The position numbers and the translations under genes were made by a program. Below the pieces are notes generated by a model. The model had not been told where the DNA came from and made no database searches. It saw only the letters and a program-made list of their open reading frames with translations. 44,882 nucleotides of DNA from CAWUKT01 sp963923035 (GTDB lineage: Bacteria; Bacteroidota; Bacteroidia; J057; JADKCL01). Of the stretch, positions 7,441 to 16,074 are shown piece after piece. How positions within the stretch are numbered: position 1 is the stretch's first letter; every line of letters starts with the position of its first letter. Location of the stretch: positions 1 to 44,882 of the forward strand of contig CAWUKT010000059.1 of NCBI GenBank assembly GCA_963923035.1, read 5' to 3'.

Positions 7441-9338
7441 ATCGGGATGCGTAAGAGGGCCCGGGTTCCGGGGCTGAGCGGGGTGAACTGCACCTTGTGG
7501 CCGAGCCGTTGCTCGGTGATGTCGATGCCTTTGGGGATGTGGGTTTGTGTTCCCGCGCTCGTCCGGATCCCCACGCCATTGTCTTCAATGGTACAGGTCA
7601 GGTAGCCTTCCGCGTCGCCCGGCTTCAGCTCAATGACGATGGTACCGCTGCGTTTGCTCGGCAGGATGCCGTGCCAGATGGCATTCTCGACGAAGGGCTG
7701 GATGACCATGGGCGGAATCTGCGTGCCCATGCGGTCAAGGCGCTCGTCCACTTTGAATTCATATTCGATCCGGCCCCCGCTCCGTTCCTTTTCCAGGGTC
7801 AGGTACAGCCGCAGCATTTCCAATTCTTCCTGGATGCTGATCGTTTCCTTGCCGCTGTTGTCGAGGATTTTGCGCATCAACTTGCCGAAATCGCCGAGGT
7901 AATTGTTGGCGAGGTCGGTCTCGCCGCTCATGTACATGGACTGGATCGCGCCCAGGCTGTTGAAGATGAAATGCGGATTCATTTGGGAGCGCAGCGCCTT
8001 TTGTTCCAATTCGATCCGCCGTTGCTTTTCCTTGGCTCTATTCCGCGTCACCCAAAACAGCATTCCCAGCACCAACAGCACGGCCCCCGCCACGATCAGA
8101 ATCAACAGGACCTTCTTTTCATTCTCCGCCACCGTCGCTTCGGCTTCTTTCTTCTTCAATTCCGCGATTTCCTTGTCCTTTTGTTCCGCCTGGTACTTCT
8201 CTTCGAGCTCGTTGATGGTCGATTGCATCCGCTCCCCCCGCAAGCTGTCGGACAGGGCGTGGTGCTTCACCAGCCATGCGAGGGCCTGCTGGTACTCTCC
8301 CTCGACCTCATGGGCCAGGGAGAGGCCGCGGTAGGCATGGGCCTCGAATTCCTTGCCGCCGATCCGGGTGGAAATGGCCAGGCTCGAATCATAGTAGACA
8401 ATGGCCGCTTCTCCATTTCCCTGAAGGGTCTGCAATTCGCCCAGGTTGAGGTAAAGGAGGCTCATTTCCTGCTTCTCGTCGATGCCTTTGTAGATGTCGA
8501 GGGCTTGCTGGTAGTAAAATTGGGCGCTGTCGAGTTGGTTGAGGTAATGGTATTGGACGCCGATGTTGTTGATGAGGTTGGCGGTTTGGAAGGGGTCGCT
8601 GAAACGGCGGGACAGGGCGAGGGTGCGGAACTGGATGGCGAGGGCCCGCTGGTAGTCCTTCTTGGCGGACAAGACCACGCTCAGGGCATTCAGGGTGGGG
8701 ACCAGGCTGGCCGAATCGCCGAGGGCCTCCTTCATTTTCAGGGATTTCTGGATATAGTCCTCGGCCTGTTCGAATTGGCCCTGGCGGTAGTGGACGCCGC
8801 CGATGTTTTGGTAGGCGACGGCGATTCCGCGTTCATCGCCGATGTCTTCGTAGTAGTGGGATTCGGAAAAATAATGCTCGAGGGCCACGTCGTAGTTTCC
8901 CTGGCGGATCGCCAGGTTCCCCAGCCCGTTGTGGCAAGCCGCGACGCCTTCCGCGTCTCCCAATTGTTCGAACAGGACCATGCTCGTGTCCAGGGCTTTC
9001 AGCGCCTTTTCTCCGTCCCCCCTCGAATTGTGGTAGTCGCCGAAGCTCCTCCACACATTGGCCAGACCCTTCTGGTAGTCCAATTCTTCGGCCAAAGCCA
9101 ATCCCTCTTCGAGGAAGTCGACGGCCTTTTCCGGGTCGGTTTTGCGGTTCAGGCGGTAGAGGAAATTCAGCGCGTTGACCTCGACGGTATCCCGGTTCTG
9201 CTCCGCGACCACGGCCAACAACTCCCCTTCGTCCAATTGGGCGCTCAGGTCCAGCCCTCCGCCCAAGAGCCAGCCCAGGAGCAGGAGCTTCAGCAGCCAG
9301 GGCCGGGCGGTTCGGTACCATTTGTTGCGGTCATTCAT
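7437..9338 (-). CDS. TPR-containing sensor histidine kinase (LytS/His_kinase type)
   Basis: A 633-residue kinase. The ATG at 9338 is preferred over an upstream one at 9431 because a signal peptide ending near LSAQ begins there. Residues about 40-370 are tetratricopeptide repeats in the periplasm. A charged coiled coil (about 365-409) leads to one transmembrane helix (410-432). The cytoplasmic part has the His_kinase motif QMNPHFIFNSL with phospho-acceptor His456 and a HATPase domain with PFVENAIWHG and EDNGVGI. It should phosphorylate the LytTR regulator encoded directly downstream with a 4-base overlap. The TPR domain probably senses a protein or peptide outside the inner membrane; the signal is unknown. 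An inverted repeat at 9367-9391 lies just upstream. Confidence 0.93.
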   Translation of the reverse strand: MNDRNKWYRTARPWLLKLLLLGWLLGGGLDLSAQLDEGELLAVVAEQNRDTVEVNALNFLYRLNRKTDPEKAVDFLEEGLALAEELDYQKGLANVWRSFGDYHNSRGDGEKALKALDTSMVLFEQLGDAEGVAACHNGLGNLAIRQGNYDVALEHYFSESHYYEDIGDERGIAVAYQNIGGVHYRQGQFEQAEDYIQKSLKMKEALGDSASLVPTLNALSVVLSAKKDYQRALAIQFRTLALSRRFSDPFQTANLINNIGVQYHYLNQLDSAQFYYQQALDIYKGIDEKQEMSLLYLNLGELQTLQGNGEAAIVYYDSSLAISTRIGGKEFEAHAYRGLSLAHEVEGEYQQALAWLVKHHALSDSLRGERMQSTINELEEKYQAEQKDKEIAELKKKEAEATVAENEKKVLLILIVAGAVLLVLGMLFWVTRNRAKEKQRRIELEQKALRSQMNPHFIFNSLGAIQSMYMSGETDLANNYLGDFGKLMRKILDNSGKETISIQEELEMLRLYLTLEKERSGGRIEYEFKVDERLDRMGTQIPPMVIQPFVENAIWHGILPSKRSGTIVIELKPGDAEGYLTCTIEDNGVGIRTSAGTQTHIPKGIDITEQRLGHKVQFTPLSPGTRALLRIPI

Positions 9339-9366
9339 GCGGGCATCCCATCTTGCGGCCCAAAAT

Positions 9367-9391
9367 AGTGCAAAGCGACTAACATTGCACT
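9367..9391 (-). promoter_or_regulatory. Inverted repeat upstream of two-component operon
   Basis: Perfect 7-base arms AGTGCAA (9367-9373) and TTGCACT (9385-9391) with an 11-base spacer, 29-53 bases upstream of the kinase ATG at 9338. On the minus strand TATTTTG (9367-9361), one base short of the TAnnTTTG element, abuts the repeat. The placement suits an operator; the binding protein is not known. Confidence 0.35.
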
Positions 9392-9547
9392 TTTTGTTAG
9401 CCCCTGGTCGCCTCGGTGAGGCGTTGGTCATTTTCCCATTTCCCTGCTCCTCCCCCGTCCTCTTCCTTCCACCTGACCATCTGTTGCTGAAACCCTACCA
9501 TCCCCTAAAATACGGCTCCTGGGTGCGGTGTCCCCGGCCTTTTTCAA

Positions 9548-9555
9548 TACTTTTG
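9548..9555 (+). promoter_or_regulatory. Candidate -7 element TACTTTTG
   Basis: Exact match to the Bacteroidota TAnnTTTG element, 56 bases upstream of the start at 9612. A matching TTTG at the -33 position was not found, so this is a half-supported promoter for the small secreted protein. Confidence 0.35.
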
Positions 9556-9611
9556 GCCTCGTCACCTCCACGGTGTTCGACATTCCTCCACCATGAATAC
9601 ATCTAACTGAA

Positions 9612-10103
9612 ATGAAACAACTTACATTTATTGCGATCCTTACTTTCCTTTTCTCAGGCAACCTTATTCTGGCCCAGTCCTTCCCGGACAATTGGGAATC
9701 CCACGACCTCTCTCAGTACGACATGCCGTTCACGATCATGGCCCCGGCCTCGGCGACCTTTGATTACGATTCGGACATGGAGGAGCTGTACATCGATGCG
9801 GCCGACGATCATTTTCGGATCATGATTTCGGTCTACGAAGAGACGGTGGAGGAGCTGATCGAGGAGTACAAAGAAGAGGTTGAGGACGAAGAAATTGAGC
9901 TCGTGGGCTACGTTCACGACACGCCCAATGGCTTCCTCGCTGAAGAACGCATCGAAGGCGAGACGGATTTTGAGGTGTACTACGCCGTGCGGAAGGGCAA
10001 CCAGACCTTCTTCTTCCAGACGAATCCGCTTTTCGACGAGCTCTATACCGCCGAAGACGGCGAGCATATTTTCCAGGCGTGTAAGGCCGCGGCTGGAATG
10101 TAG
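9612..10103 (+). CDS. Small acidic secreted protein, unknown function
   Basis: 163 residues with a clear signal peptide (1-22, ending LILAQ). The mature protein is strongly acidic, above all around residues 76-97 (EETVEELIEEYKEEVEDEE), which should be a helix. The rest alternates short strands (FRIMISVY, FEVYYAVRKGNQTFFFQ). No cysteine-based or catalytic motif was found, and I recognise no family. It stands alone between a divergent two-component operon and a strong terminator at 10127-10158, so it is probably a single-gene transcript. The layout resembles small periplasmic proteins of unknown role. Confidence 0.75.
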   Translation: MKQLTFIAILTFLFSGNLILAQSFPDNWESHDLSQYDMPFTIMAPASATFDYDSDMEELYIDAADDHFRIMISVYEETVEELIEEYKEEVEDEEIELVGYVHDTPNGFLAEERIEGETDFEVYYAVRKGNQTFFFQTNPLFDELYTAEDGEHIFQACKAAAGM

Positions 10104-10126
10104 GTGGGACGTGATCCACGGTAATT

Positions 10127-10158
10127 CCCCGGAGTCGGCTGGCTCCGGGGATTTTTTT
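10127..10158 (+). terminator. Intrinsic terminator
   Basis: Perfect 8-base stem CCCCGGAG (10127-10134) / CTCCGGGG (10143-10150), 8-base loop, then seven T (10152-10158), 24 bases after the stop of the small secreted protein. Confidence 0.85.
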
Positions 10159-10254
10159 GTTTGGGGGGAAAATGGTTGAGAGAGTGAGGAGCTTGTGGAA
10201 AAGAGAAGAGGCAGGGATGGCGGCTTTGGCCTATTTTGAGGCAAATCCAGACGC

Positions 10255-11367
10255 GTGAGTGAATACCAGTACTATGAATTCCAGGCCATTGATCGTCCCT
10301 TGACCCAAGAGGAACAGGAACAAGTGGCGACCATTTCCAGCCGAACGTATCCCTCTTCCACCTTCGCCATTTTTGAATACCACTACGGCGATTTTCCCCT
10401 GGATGAGGCCAAGGTGCTCGCCCGTTATTTTGATGCCATGCTGTACATGGCCAACTGGGGGAGCCGGCGCTTGATGTTTCGCTTTCCGGCGGCAGCAGTC
10501 GACCTCAAGCAAATCCGGCAGTATTCTTTGGATGACCTGATCTCAGTGAAGAAATCGGGGGTGTATGTCCTCCTCGATTTTTACCCGGAACTCGACGAAA
10601 TGGAAAGTGATTGGATCGAGGGAAATGGTCTTCTGTCCAACTTGCTGGAGCTGAGGGAAAATATCCTCGCGGGCGATTTCAGGGCGCTCTACCTTGTTTG
10701 GTTGTTGGGCGTTCAAAAGGGCTATCTCAAGGATCAAGTGCTGGAGCCTCCGGTACCTCACGGTATGGGGGAGCTGGACGATGCCCATTCTCATTTGATT
10801 GCGTTTTTCAGTCTCGGGGATGATCTGGTGGAAGTGGCGGCTGAGGCCAGTCAGCCTCTACCTCCCGAACAGTTCTTGAACGCGGAAGAAGCCATCCGAA
10901 TGATGCCAGAAGACGAACGGATGGAATTTCTGGTTGGCCTCGCCGAATCTACCCCTGGACTCGCCCTACAATTCCAAAGGCGTCTCCAGGCACTTTCGGG
11001 TCCTACAATCGACCAATTCAGTCCTGCCCAAAGAACGGTGCATCAATTGAAGACCCAAGCGGAAACTGCCCGTCGACAGAGAGAAATGGAGGAAAAACGC
11101 GCCCGGGAAGATGCGCGGCGACAACAACTGGAAGCTGTGGCGCAGCGCAAAGATGAGTTGTGGGAAGAGGTGCAGCGGCTCATCGATCTCCGGAAGCCAA
11201 AGTTTTATACCGAGGCGGTTAAAATTCTGGTTCAGTTGAAGGACTCAGCCGAAATGTTGGGGGGAGTGGACGAATTTCAGTACGGGCTGGGGCAAGTGAA
11301 AAAAGATTATCGTCGCTTGTCGAGCTTGATGGCGAAATTGAGGGAGGCTGGGTTGTTGGAGGAGTGA
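10255..11367 (+). CDS. Conserved protein of the SWIM-zinc-finger-associated family
   Basis: 370 residues, GTG start. The opening MSEYQYYEFQAIDRPLT, the later RYFDAMLYMANWGSRRLM and the C-terminal pattern of a charged coiled coil (about 265-305) followed by KFYTEAVKILVQLKD and SLMAKLREAGL match a conserved hypothetical family that, as I recall, is usually encoded beside a SWIM zinc-finger protein. No SWIM gene is visible on either side here, so this copy is an orphan or its partner is elsewhere. No signal peptide, so cytoplasmic. The biochemical role of the family is not established to my knowledge. Downstream the base composition shifts to A/T rich. Confidence 0.7.
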   Translation: MSEYQYYEFQAIDRPLTQEEQEQVATISSRTYPSSTFAIFEYHYGDFPLDEAKVLARYFDAMLYMANWGSRRLMFRFPAAAVDLKQIRQYSLDDLISVKKSGVYVLLDFYPELDEMESDWIEGNGLLSNLLELRENILAGDFRALYLVWLLGVQKGYLKDQVLEPPVPHGMGELDDAHSHLIAFFSLGDDLVEVAAEASQPLPPEQFLNAEEAIRMMPEDERMEFLVGLAESTPGLALQFQRRLQALSGPTIDQFSPAQRTVHQLKTQAETARRQREMEEKRAREDARRQQLEAVAQRKDELWEEVQRLIDLRKPKFYTEAVKILVQLKDSAEMLGGVDEFQYGLGQVKKDYRRLSSLMAKLREAGLLEE

Positions 11368-11570
11368 AACATCTCTAAATCTAAAGTCTGTTTCCTATTT
11401 CTCTTTTTTTACTCTCTCCTATCTTCAATTCATTCTTTTTGGGACTAGTAATCTTCACTAGCTATTATTAATCTTAATCTCCTCCCTCCGGAAGATCCTC
11501 CCCCAACTCCAAGCGCATTATTTTAACATTTCCCCTTGCAACGAGACGCGAAATTACAGAATTTCACCCC

Positions 11571-12878
11571 ATGGCTACTTTATATTATTACCTCAGTAAG
11601 GCTGCATCGGCAAATCTTTACAGGCAATCCCTTCTCGTTTTTGTACTTCTAGTAACTTGTAATTCGGGTTATGGACAACTAAAGTTTTTCAATGACGGCC
11701 ACCGAGCTGTTAGAGTTGCAATTGGATACTATGACTCATTCTGCAGGTGCTGGAAAACGGCTGGTTGGTATAAAATTGAGCCGGAAGAAACAGCTACTGT
11801 TCTAAACCGAATACGGGAGGGAAAGACTTATTATTACCATGCAACCATTGACGGTTGTAACTCAAACTTTTCGGGGGAACAGCCTTTGATTGTTGATAAG
11901 CAAAACGCATTTGAAATAGCCTATGCTGATAATGCCGCAACCAAATCAAAGAGTAATAATTATGTTATCAGGGACTTCCACAAAATCTCACCTGAAAGCG
12001 ATCAAGCCTTTACGCTTCATCTTACCCAACATAATCTAGTATGCAATGGAAAAAGAGACGGGGAATGGGAACTGACCTATGACAGGGACTGGGAATTAAC
12101 TGATGATCCAAGATATATCGAGTTCAAAAGACATATCAACTACGAAAATGGATCTCCGAAAGGCTGGGTACGAGATTATTATAAATCAGGAGAGCTACAA
12201 TGGGAAGGAAAACTTATTGCTGCGGACCCAGACATCGTTCATGGTACTGCCACATGGTACTACAAGAATGGCCTAAAACAGCAGGAATGCAGGTATAATA
12301 GGGGAGAATTACTTCAGCCTTGCGAAGAATGGACAGAAGACGGATCCAATGTCCATTACTCAATTAAGTATACATCACCAACGATTTGCGGTACTCAGAA
12401 ATACGTACTGAATGGAGGATTTAGAAATACGTTTGGTCTGGGAAAATCCAGAATACTTCTACCGGTCAAGCTCCCACCCAATACGATTAAGTGGTATTAT
12501 GAGTTTAGCGCCTATCAAAATGAAGCTGACTTAGACAGAGTCGCAAACTCTTTTGAGCTCGCAGCCGAGTTGACCCGAATAGTTGATGCTTCAGGTGTTA
12601 CTGGAAATATCCTTTCAATGCTTTCTCAACCTCCAGGTGAAGCATATTGTGATGTATTTGTCTTAGACTCATGGAACGCCGTTGATTTTGAGAACCATGA
12701 TGGTTATACCTACAAACGAAATCCTTCAAGAGAGAATTTCACATCTGGCGTTGTTGAAGTAAGCCATTGCAACTCTGGAACTTGGTACCTGGGCTTTAGA
12801 AATCCCTCCGCCTCTTATCCTATAAATATTGCTGTCCAAGTCGTGGCAGTTGTAGCTGAATACGAAAAAATCGATTGA
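11571..12878 (+). CDS. Secreted DUF1036/MORN-like protein in an A/T-rich island
   Basis: 435 residues. A hydrophobic signal segment (about 17-36, ending GYGQ) is followed by a DUF1036-like region (about 38-135): VRVAIGYYDSF, CWKTAGWYKIEP, KTYYYHA, GEQPLIVDKQNAFEI. Residues about 157-265 carry MORN-like strands (NGKRDGEWEL, GSPKGWVRDYYKSGELQWEG, GTATWYYKNGLKQQE) as in YwqK-type proteins. The last 170 residues form a third, strand-rich domain (LPPNTIKWYYEFSAY, AYCDVFVLDS, GTWYLGFRNPS) I cannot name. Codon and base use are clearly more A/T rich than in the neighbours, as are the flanks, suggesting acquisition by transfer. Possible roles include a surface or antagonism-related protein; there is no direct evidence. 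Confidence 0.75.
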   Translation: MATLYYYLSKAASANLYRQSLLVFVLLVTCNSGYGQLKFFNDGHRAVRVAIGYYDSFCRCWKTAGWYKIEPEETATVLNRIREGKTYYYHATIDGCNSNFSGEQPLIVDKQNAFEIAYADNAATKSKSNNYVIRDFHKISPESDQAFTLHLTQHNLVCNGKRDGEWELTYDRDWELTDDPRYIEFKRHINYENGSPKGWVRDYYKSGELQWEGKLIAADPDIVHGTATWYYKNGLKQQECRYNRGELLQPCEEWTEDGSNVHYSIKYTSPTICGTQKYVLNGGFRNTFGLGKSRILLPVKLPPNTIKWYYEFSAYQNEADLDRVANSFELAAELTRIVDASGVTGNILSMLSQPPGEAYCDVFVLDSWNAVDFENHDGYTYKRNPSRENFTSGVVEVSHCNSGTWYLGFRNPSASYPINIAVQVVAVVAEYEKID

Positions 12879-13227
12879 TTCTCAGTATTTGGAAGCAAGA
12901 TGGGGGTCCTAATCCAAATAGAAATGAATCTATTTTCCTCAATTTCTCTTCTGCAAGAGGGGCATTGTGATTTATCCTTGAATAAATTCTGATTTCCTGA
13001 TTAAAGATTACTCAGTTTGCCCCCTTACTGGTGATTAAGAAAATCTCCTTAATGGGAAAATTTATCCAGGTCGCATTCAGTTTTTCAGCCCCCAAATTAG
13101 ATCAAGCATTCCAACACCGTTCATTTCGCAGTGAAATGTTCAGAGAAAGAAATATCCTTTAAAAAGAAGCCCCACCAACCTTTGCCCCCTTCCCCAAAAA
13201 GTCTGAACTTCGGCCAAACGATCCCCC
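12879..13227. other. A/T-rich intergenic region
   Basis: About 350 bases with no supportable gene. Composition matches the A/T-rich gene before it rather than the GC-rich gene after it, and returns to normal near 13180. Short open frames here lack start signals. No terminator hairpin, IS end or direct repeat marking an insertion border was found. Confidence 0.5.
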
Positions 13228-14568
13228 ATGACTTCATTCCCCCGATGGACCTTCCTGCTGTTCTTGCTTGGCTTCGCCGCTCCCCTCTCCGGCCAGCCGA
13301 TCCGGGAGTACATGGACCTCCAAACCCATCCCACGATGCACATGGCCTACGGATTCTTCGGGCAGGGGCTGGAGTACATCGATGAGAGCCATCCGCCGAA
13401 ACTCAGCCACAAGCACCTGCTGACCAATGTGAACTACGCGAACTTCATTGAGCAGAATGAAGGGGCGCGGATCATCGTCCACGGGGCGATTGTGCCGGAG
13501 GTGCTGGTGTCCAAACGGAGTGCGCGCAAGCGGATCCTGGCCCAATTGGCCTTTGTCAATGATTTCGTGGAGGCCCATGCCGACCGCTTTGCGGTGGCGC
13601 GTTCGCCCCAGGAGGTGCGGGAACTGGTGCATACCACGGACAAAACGATCATCCTCCATTCTATCGAGGGGGCCAAGCGCCTGCTCGACGGGCCGGAGGA
13701 CGCCCGGTTTTGGGCGGACCAGGGCGTGGCGTTCATGACGTTGATCCATTTGATCGACGACGAATTCGGGACGGCGGCGGTGCTGCCGGACTTGTCGACG
13801 CGCGTCATCAATTACCGGGCGGCGCTGAAAGGCGTTTTTGCGCCGAAGCGCAAGGAGCAGGGCCTGACCGAAAAGGGCAGGCAGGCGATTCAGTGGCTGG
13901 CCGATGCGGGCATCATGATCGACCTCACACACATGTCGGATGCTTCCCGCGCGGACGCGCTCGCGTACATGGAGGCGGAGGGGATTCCGCCGCTGGTGAC
14001 GCACGACATGTTCAAGCCGGTGCAAAACCACGCTCGGGGCATCGCACCGGAGGACATCCTGCGCATTTACCGCCTGGGCGGGATGGTCTCCCTGCCCATC
14101 AGCGGCGTCTCCAACCTCCCCCATGACCCCACTCCTACGTACCAGGCGCGCATCGATGCCCTGGAGGAGTACTGCGAGGGCTCCATCGATACCTACCGCT
14201 TCACCTACGAGGTGCTGAAGGAGTATGTGGAGGGCGAAGTGGCGGAAAATCTGTTGTCCGGGTCCTCGTTCCGGCAGCTTACCGAATCCGGGAAGGTCGA
14301 TTTTGCCATTGGGTTCCAGACGGATTTCAATGGCTGGCTGGACCACCACCGACCGCGGTACGGCGAGGAGGGCTGCTTTGAGGTGGAGGCGGGACAGGAA
14401 TACGAGGCGGTGGAACTGGAAGGCATGCCGCATCCGGGCTTGCTGGCGTCGCACTGGCGGTGGTTGGAAAAGGAAGGGGTGGATTTGGAACCGGTATTGC
14501 GGGCTTCGGAGAAGTTTTTGCAGATGTGGGAGTCCTTTTTGGAGCGGCGGGAAGCAGTAGGTAAATGA
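13228..14568 (+). CDS. Secreted peptidase M19 / membrane-dipeptidase-like protein
   Basis: 446 residues with a signal peptide (1-23, ending LSGQ). The fold looks like the amidohydrolase superfamily, M19 renal dipeptidase branch: DLQTHPTMH at the N terminus, ILHSIEGAKRL, TLIHLIDDEFG, IMIDLTHMSDASR and PPLVTHDMF. The N-terminal metal motif is DxxTHPxMH instead of the DGHxD typical of dipeptidases, and the C-terminal part (FAIGFQTDFNGWLDHHRP) has its own character, so the enzyme may act on something other than a dipeptide. It is monocistronic in appearance: 350 bases without a gene upstream and a weak hairpin downstream. Confidence 0.75.
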   Translation: MTSFPRWTFLLFLLGFAAPLSGQPIREYMDLQTHPTMHMAYGFFGQGLEYIDESHPPKLSHKHLLTNVNYANFIEQNEGARIIVHGAIVPEVLVSKRSARKRILAQLAFVNDFVEAHADRFAVARSPQEVRELVHTTDKTIILHSIEGAKRLLDGPEDARFWADQGVAFMTLIHLIDDEFGTAAVLPDLSTRVINYRAALKGVFAPKRKEQGLTEKGRQAIQWLADAGIMIDLTHMSDASRADALAYMEAEGIPPLVTHDMFKPVQNHARGIAPEDILRIYRLGGMVSLPISGVSNLPHDPTPTYQARIDALEEYCEGSIDTYRFTYEVLKEYVEGEVAENLLSGSSFRQLTESGKVDFAIGFQTDFNGWLDHHRPRYGEEGCFEVEAGQEYEAVELEGMPHPGLLASHWRWLEKEGVDLEPVLRASEKFLQMWESFLERREAVGK

Positions 14569-14579
14569 ACAGAGCAGGG

Positions 14580-14601
14580 GGTTCTCGGGCAAAAAAGAAC
14601 C
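14580..14601 (+). terminator. Weak hairpin after M19-like gene
   Basis: Arms GGTTCT (14580-14585) and AGAACC (14596-14601) followed by ATTTTCATTT. Short stem and mixed T-run; could be a weak terminator. Confidence 0.3.
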
Positions 14602-14669
14602 ATTTTCATTTCCCCGCTCATTCTCCCTCACCCCAACGGACATCTGTATCCAAGTTCCGGCCTTATGTA

Positions 14670-14677
14670 TACATTTG
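14670..14677 (+). promoter_or_regulatory. Candidate -7 promoter element TACATTTG
   Basis: Exact TAnnTTTG match 48 bases upstream of the chosen AraC start at 14726. A TCTG at 14643-14646 is a weak -33 candidate with 23-base spacing. If used, transcription starts near 14684, which rules out the upstream ATG at 14675 and supports the start at 14726. Confidence 0.45.
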
Positions 14678-14725
14678 GGAAAGTTTTCCTTGGGACCTTT
14701 GTCTGGAGTGAAGAAACAACTTGTC

Positions 14726-15631
14726 ATGAGTACTGTCCACCATATTGCCACGATCCATCAACTCCACCAGGCGGCCGGCGTTGACCCTCCCCGGCATCCC
14801 CTCTTCAGCATCCACCGCTTGCAGGACCTGTCCGTCCTGAGCGACCAATTTCCCGGCGACTTTACCTACGGCTTTTACTCGATTGGCCTGAAGAAGAACC
14901 TCGGTTCTTTCATCAAATACGGCCGTACCCAATACGATTTTCAGGAGGGAACCCTCGGATTCACGGCCCCCAACCAGCGCATTTCCTTCGATCCCAATAT
15001 CACCGCGGATGCCCGGGGTTGGGTGCTGTTTTTTCACAAAGACCTCGGCATCGGCACTGCTTTTCACGAACAATTGGATCGCTACGGCTTCTTTGGCTAC
15101 GATGTGAGCGAGGGCCTGCACCTCTCCCAACAGGAGGAAATCGCCATCCACCAGATCTTCGCCAATATCCACGCGGAATCGGAGCTTCCGATCGACCAGC
15201 ACCACCGGCAGGTGGTCCTCTCCAACATCGAATTGATGCTGACCTACGCGCAGCGGTACTATACCCGGCAATTTGTGGTCCGCCACGACGCCAATCCAGA
15301 CCTTTTGAACCGGTTTGAGCGGGAATTAAAGCAGTATTTTCAAGCGCCGGTCCGGGAAAAAGGCCTCCCCACCGTCGAGTACTTTGCCTCCCAACTGAAC
15401 CTTTCGCCGAAATACCTCAGCGACCTGCTCAAGTCGTTGACAGGAAAAACGGCCCTGGAACATATCCATTACCAGTTGATCGAACTGGCCAAAAACCGCC
15501 TCCTGGCCTCGGATGCCTCCATTTCTGAGATTGCCTACGACCTCGGATTCGAATATCCCCAGTACCTCAGCCGGCTCTTCCGCAAGAAGACCGGCATGGC
15601 GCCCAAGGAGTTTCGCCTCAGTAGCAACTAG
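14726..15631 (+). CDS. AraC-family transcriptional regulator
   Basis: 301 residues. The ATG at 14726 is preferred over one at 14675, which would overlap the predicted promoter. The N-terminal 190 residues are a cupin-like effector domain (GFYSIGLKKNLGSFIKYGRTQYDFQEGTLGF...), and residues about 210-300 hold the two AraC helix-turn-helix motifs: TVEYFASQLNLSPKYLSDLLK and SISEIAYDLGFEYPQYLSRLFRKKTGMAPKEFR. It starts a tight run with an SRPBCC protein, an NAD(P)-binding protein and a ceramidase-like membrane hydrolase, so it may control these in response to a small ligand. The ligand is unknown. Confidence 0.93.
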   Translation: MSTVHHIATIHQLHQAAGVDPPRHPLFSIHRLQDLSVLSDQFPGDFTYGFYSIGLKKNLGSFIKYGRTQYDFQEGTLGFTAPNQRISFDPNITADARGWVLFFHKDLGIGTAFHEQLDRYGFFGYDVSEGLHLSQQEEIAIHQIFANIHAESELPIDQHHRQVVLSNIELMLTYAQRYYTRQFVVRHDANPDLLNRFERELKQYFQAPVREKGLPTVEYFASQLNLSPKYLSDLLKSLTGKTALEHIHYQLIELAKNRLLASDASISEIAYDLGFEYPQYLSRLFRKKTGMAPKEFRLSSN

Positions 15632-15645
15632 CAGATCCCCTACTT

Positions 15646-16074
15646 ATGAAATCGTACCATACCTCGCTTGTCATTGACAAGCCGATCGGACGCGTCTGGC
15701 ACCACCTCACCGACGTGGAACGCTATCCGGACTGGAATCCCCTCGTCGGGCGCCTGGTCGGAGAGCTCAAGAACGGCAACCGGATCGAAACGTTCATCGT
15801 GCCCTTGGGCCAGTCCTATTTTCCCACCCTCCTCTCCGTCCAACCAGAACAAGAATTGGTCTGGCAGGGATTCCAGGGCGCCAAATTTCTCCTGGCGGGG
15901 AAGCACTATTACCGGCTGGAGCCGGTGGATGCGCACAGCACGACCCTGTACCACGGCGAGTATTTCACCGGCCTGTTTTCTGCATTCATCCCCAAAAAGC
16001 TCCTCCAGAAGATGGAGGCGGCTTTCATCCAACACAACCTCGAACTCAAACGATTGGTCGAACATGAAGGATAA
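15646..16074 (+). CDS. SRPBCC-superfamily (START/polyketide-cyclase-like) protein
   Basis: 142 residues, one domain. The pattern at the start (SLVIDKPIGRVWHHLTDVERYPDWNP) is the hallmark of SRPBCC/polyketide_cyc2 proteins: a strand, then the paired helices that close a hydrophobic cavity. The rest alternates strands ending in a long C-terminal helix (about 113-138) that covers the pocket. Members bind or modify lipids, hormones or other hydrophobic ligands in the cytoplasm. It starts 14 bases after the AraC gene and its end overlaps the next gene by 11 bases, so translation of the run is coupled. Confidence 0.85.
   Translation: MKSYHTSLVIDKPIGRVWHHLTDVERYPDWNPLVGRLVGELKNGNRIETFIVPLGQSYFPTLLSVQPEQELVWQGFQGAKFLLAGKHYYRLEPVDAHSTTLYHGEYFTGLFSAFIPKKLLQKMEAAFIQHNLELKRLVEHEG

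Noticed and set aside
7497..9368. Plus-strand open frame of 623 codons
   Set aside because: Shadow of the histidine kinase gene on the other strand, which has clear TPR and kinase motifs; the shadow frame has none.
13234..14751. Minus-strand open frame of 505 codons
   Set aside because: Antisense to the M19-like gene; high GC keeps the reverse frame open. No start signal or motif.
15668..16063. N-terminal extension of the saccharopine-dehydrogenase-like frame
   Set aside because: It is read-through of the SRPBCC gene in another frame; the Rossmann motif begins right after the ATG at 16064.
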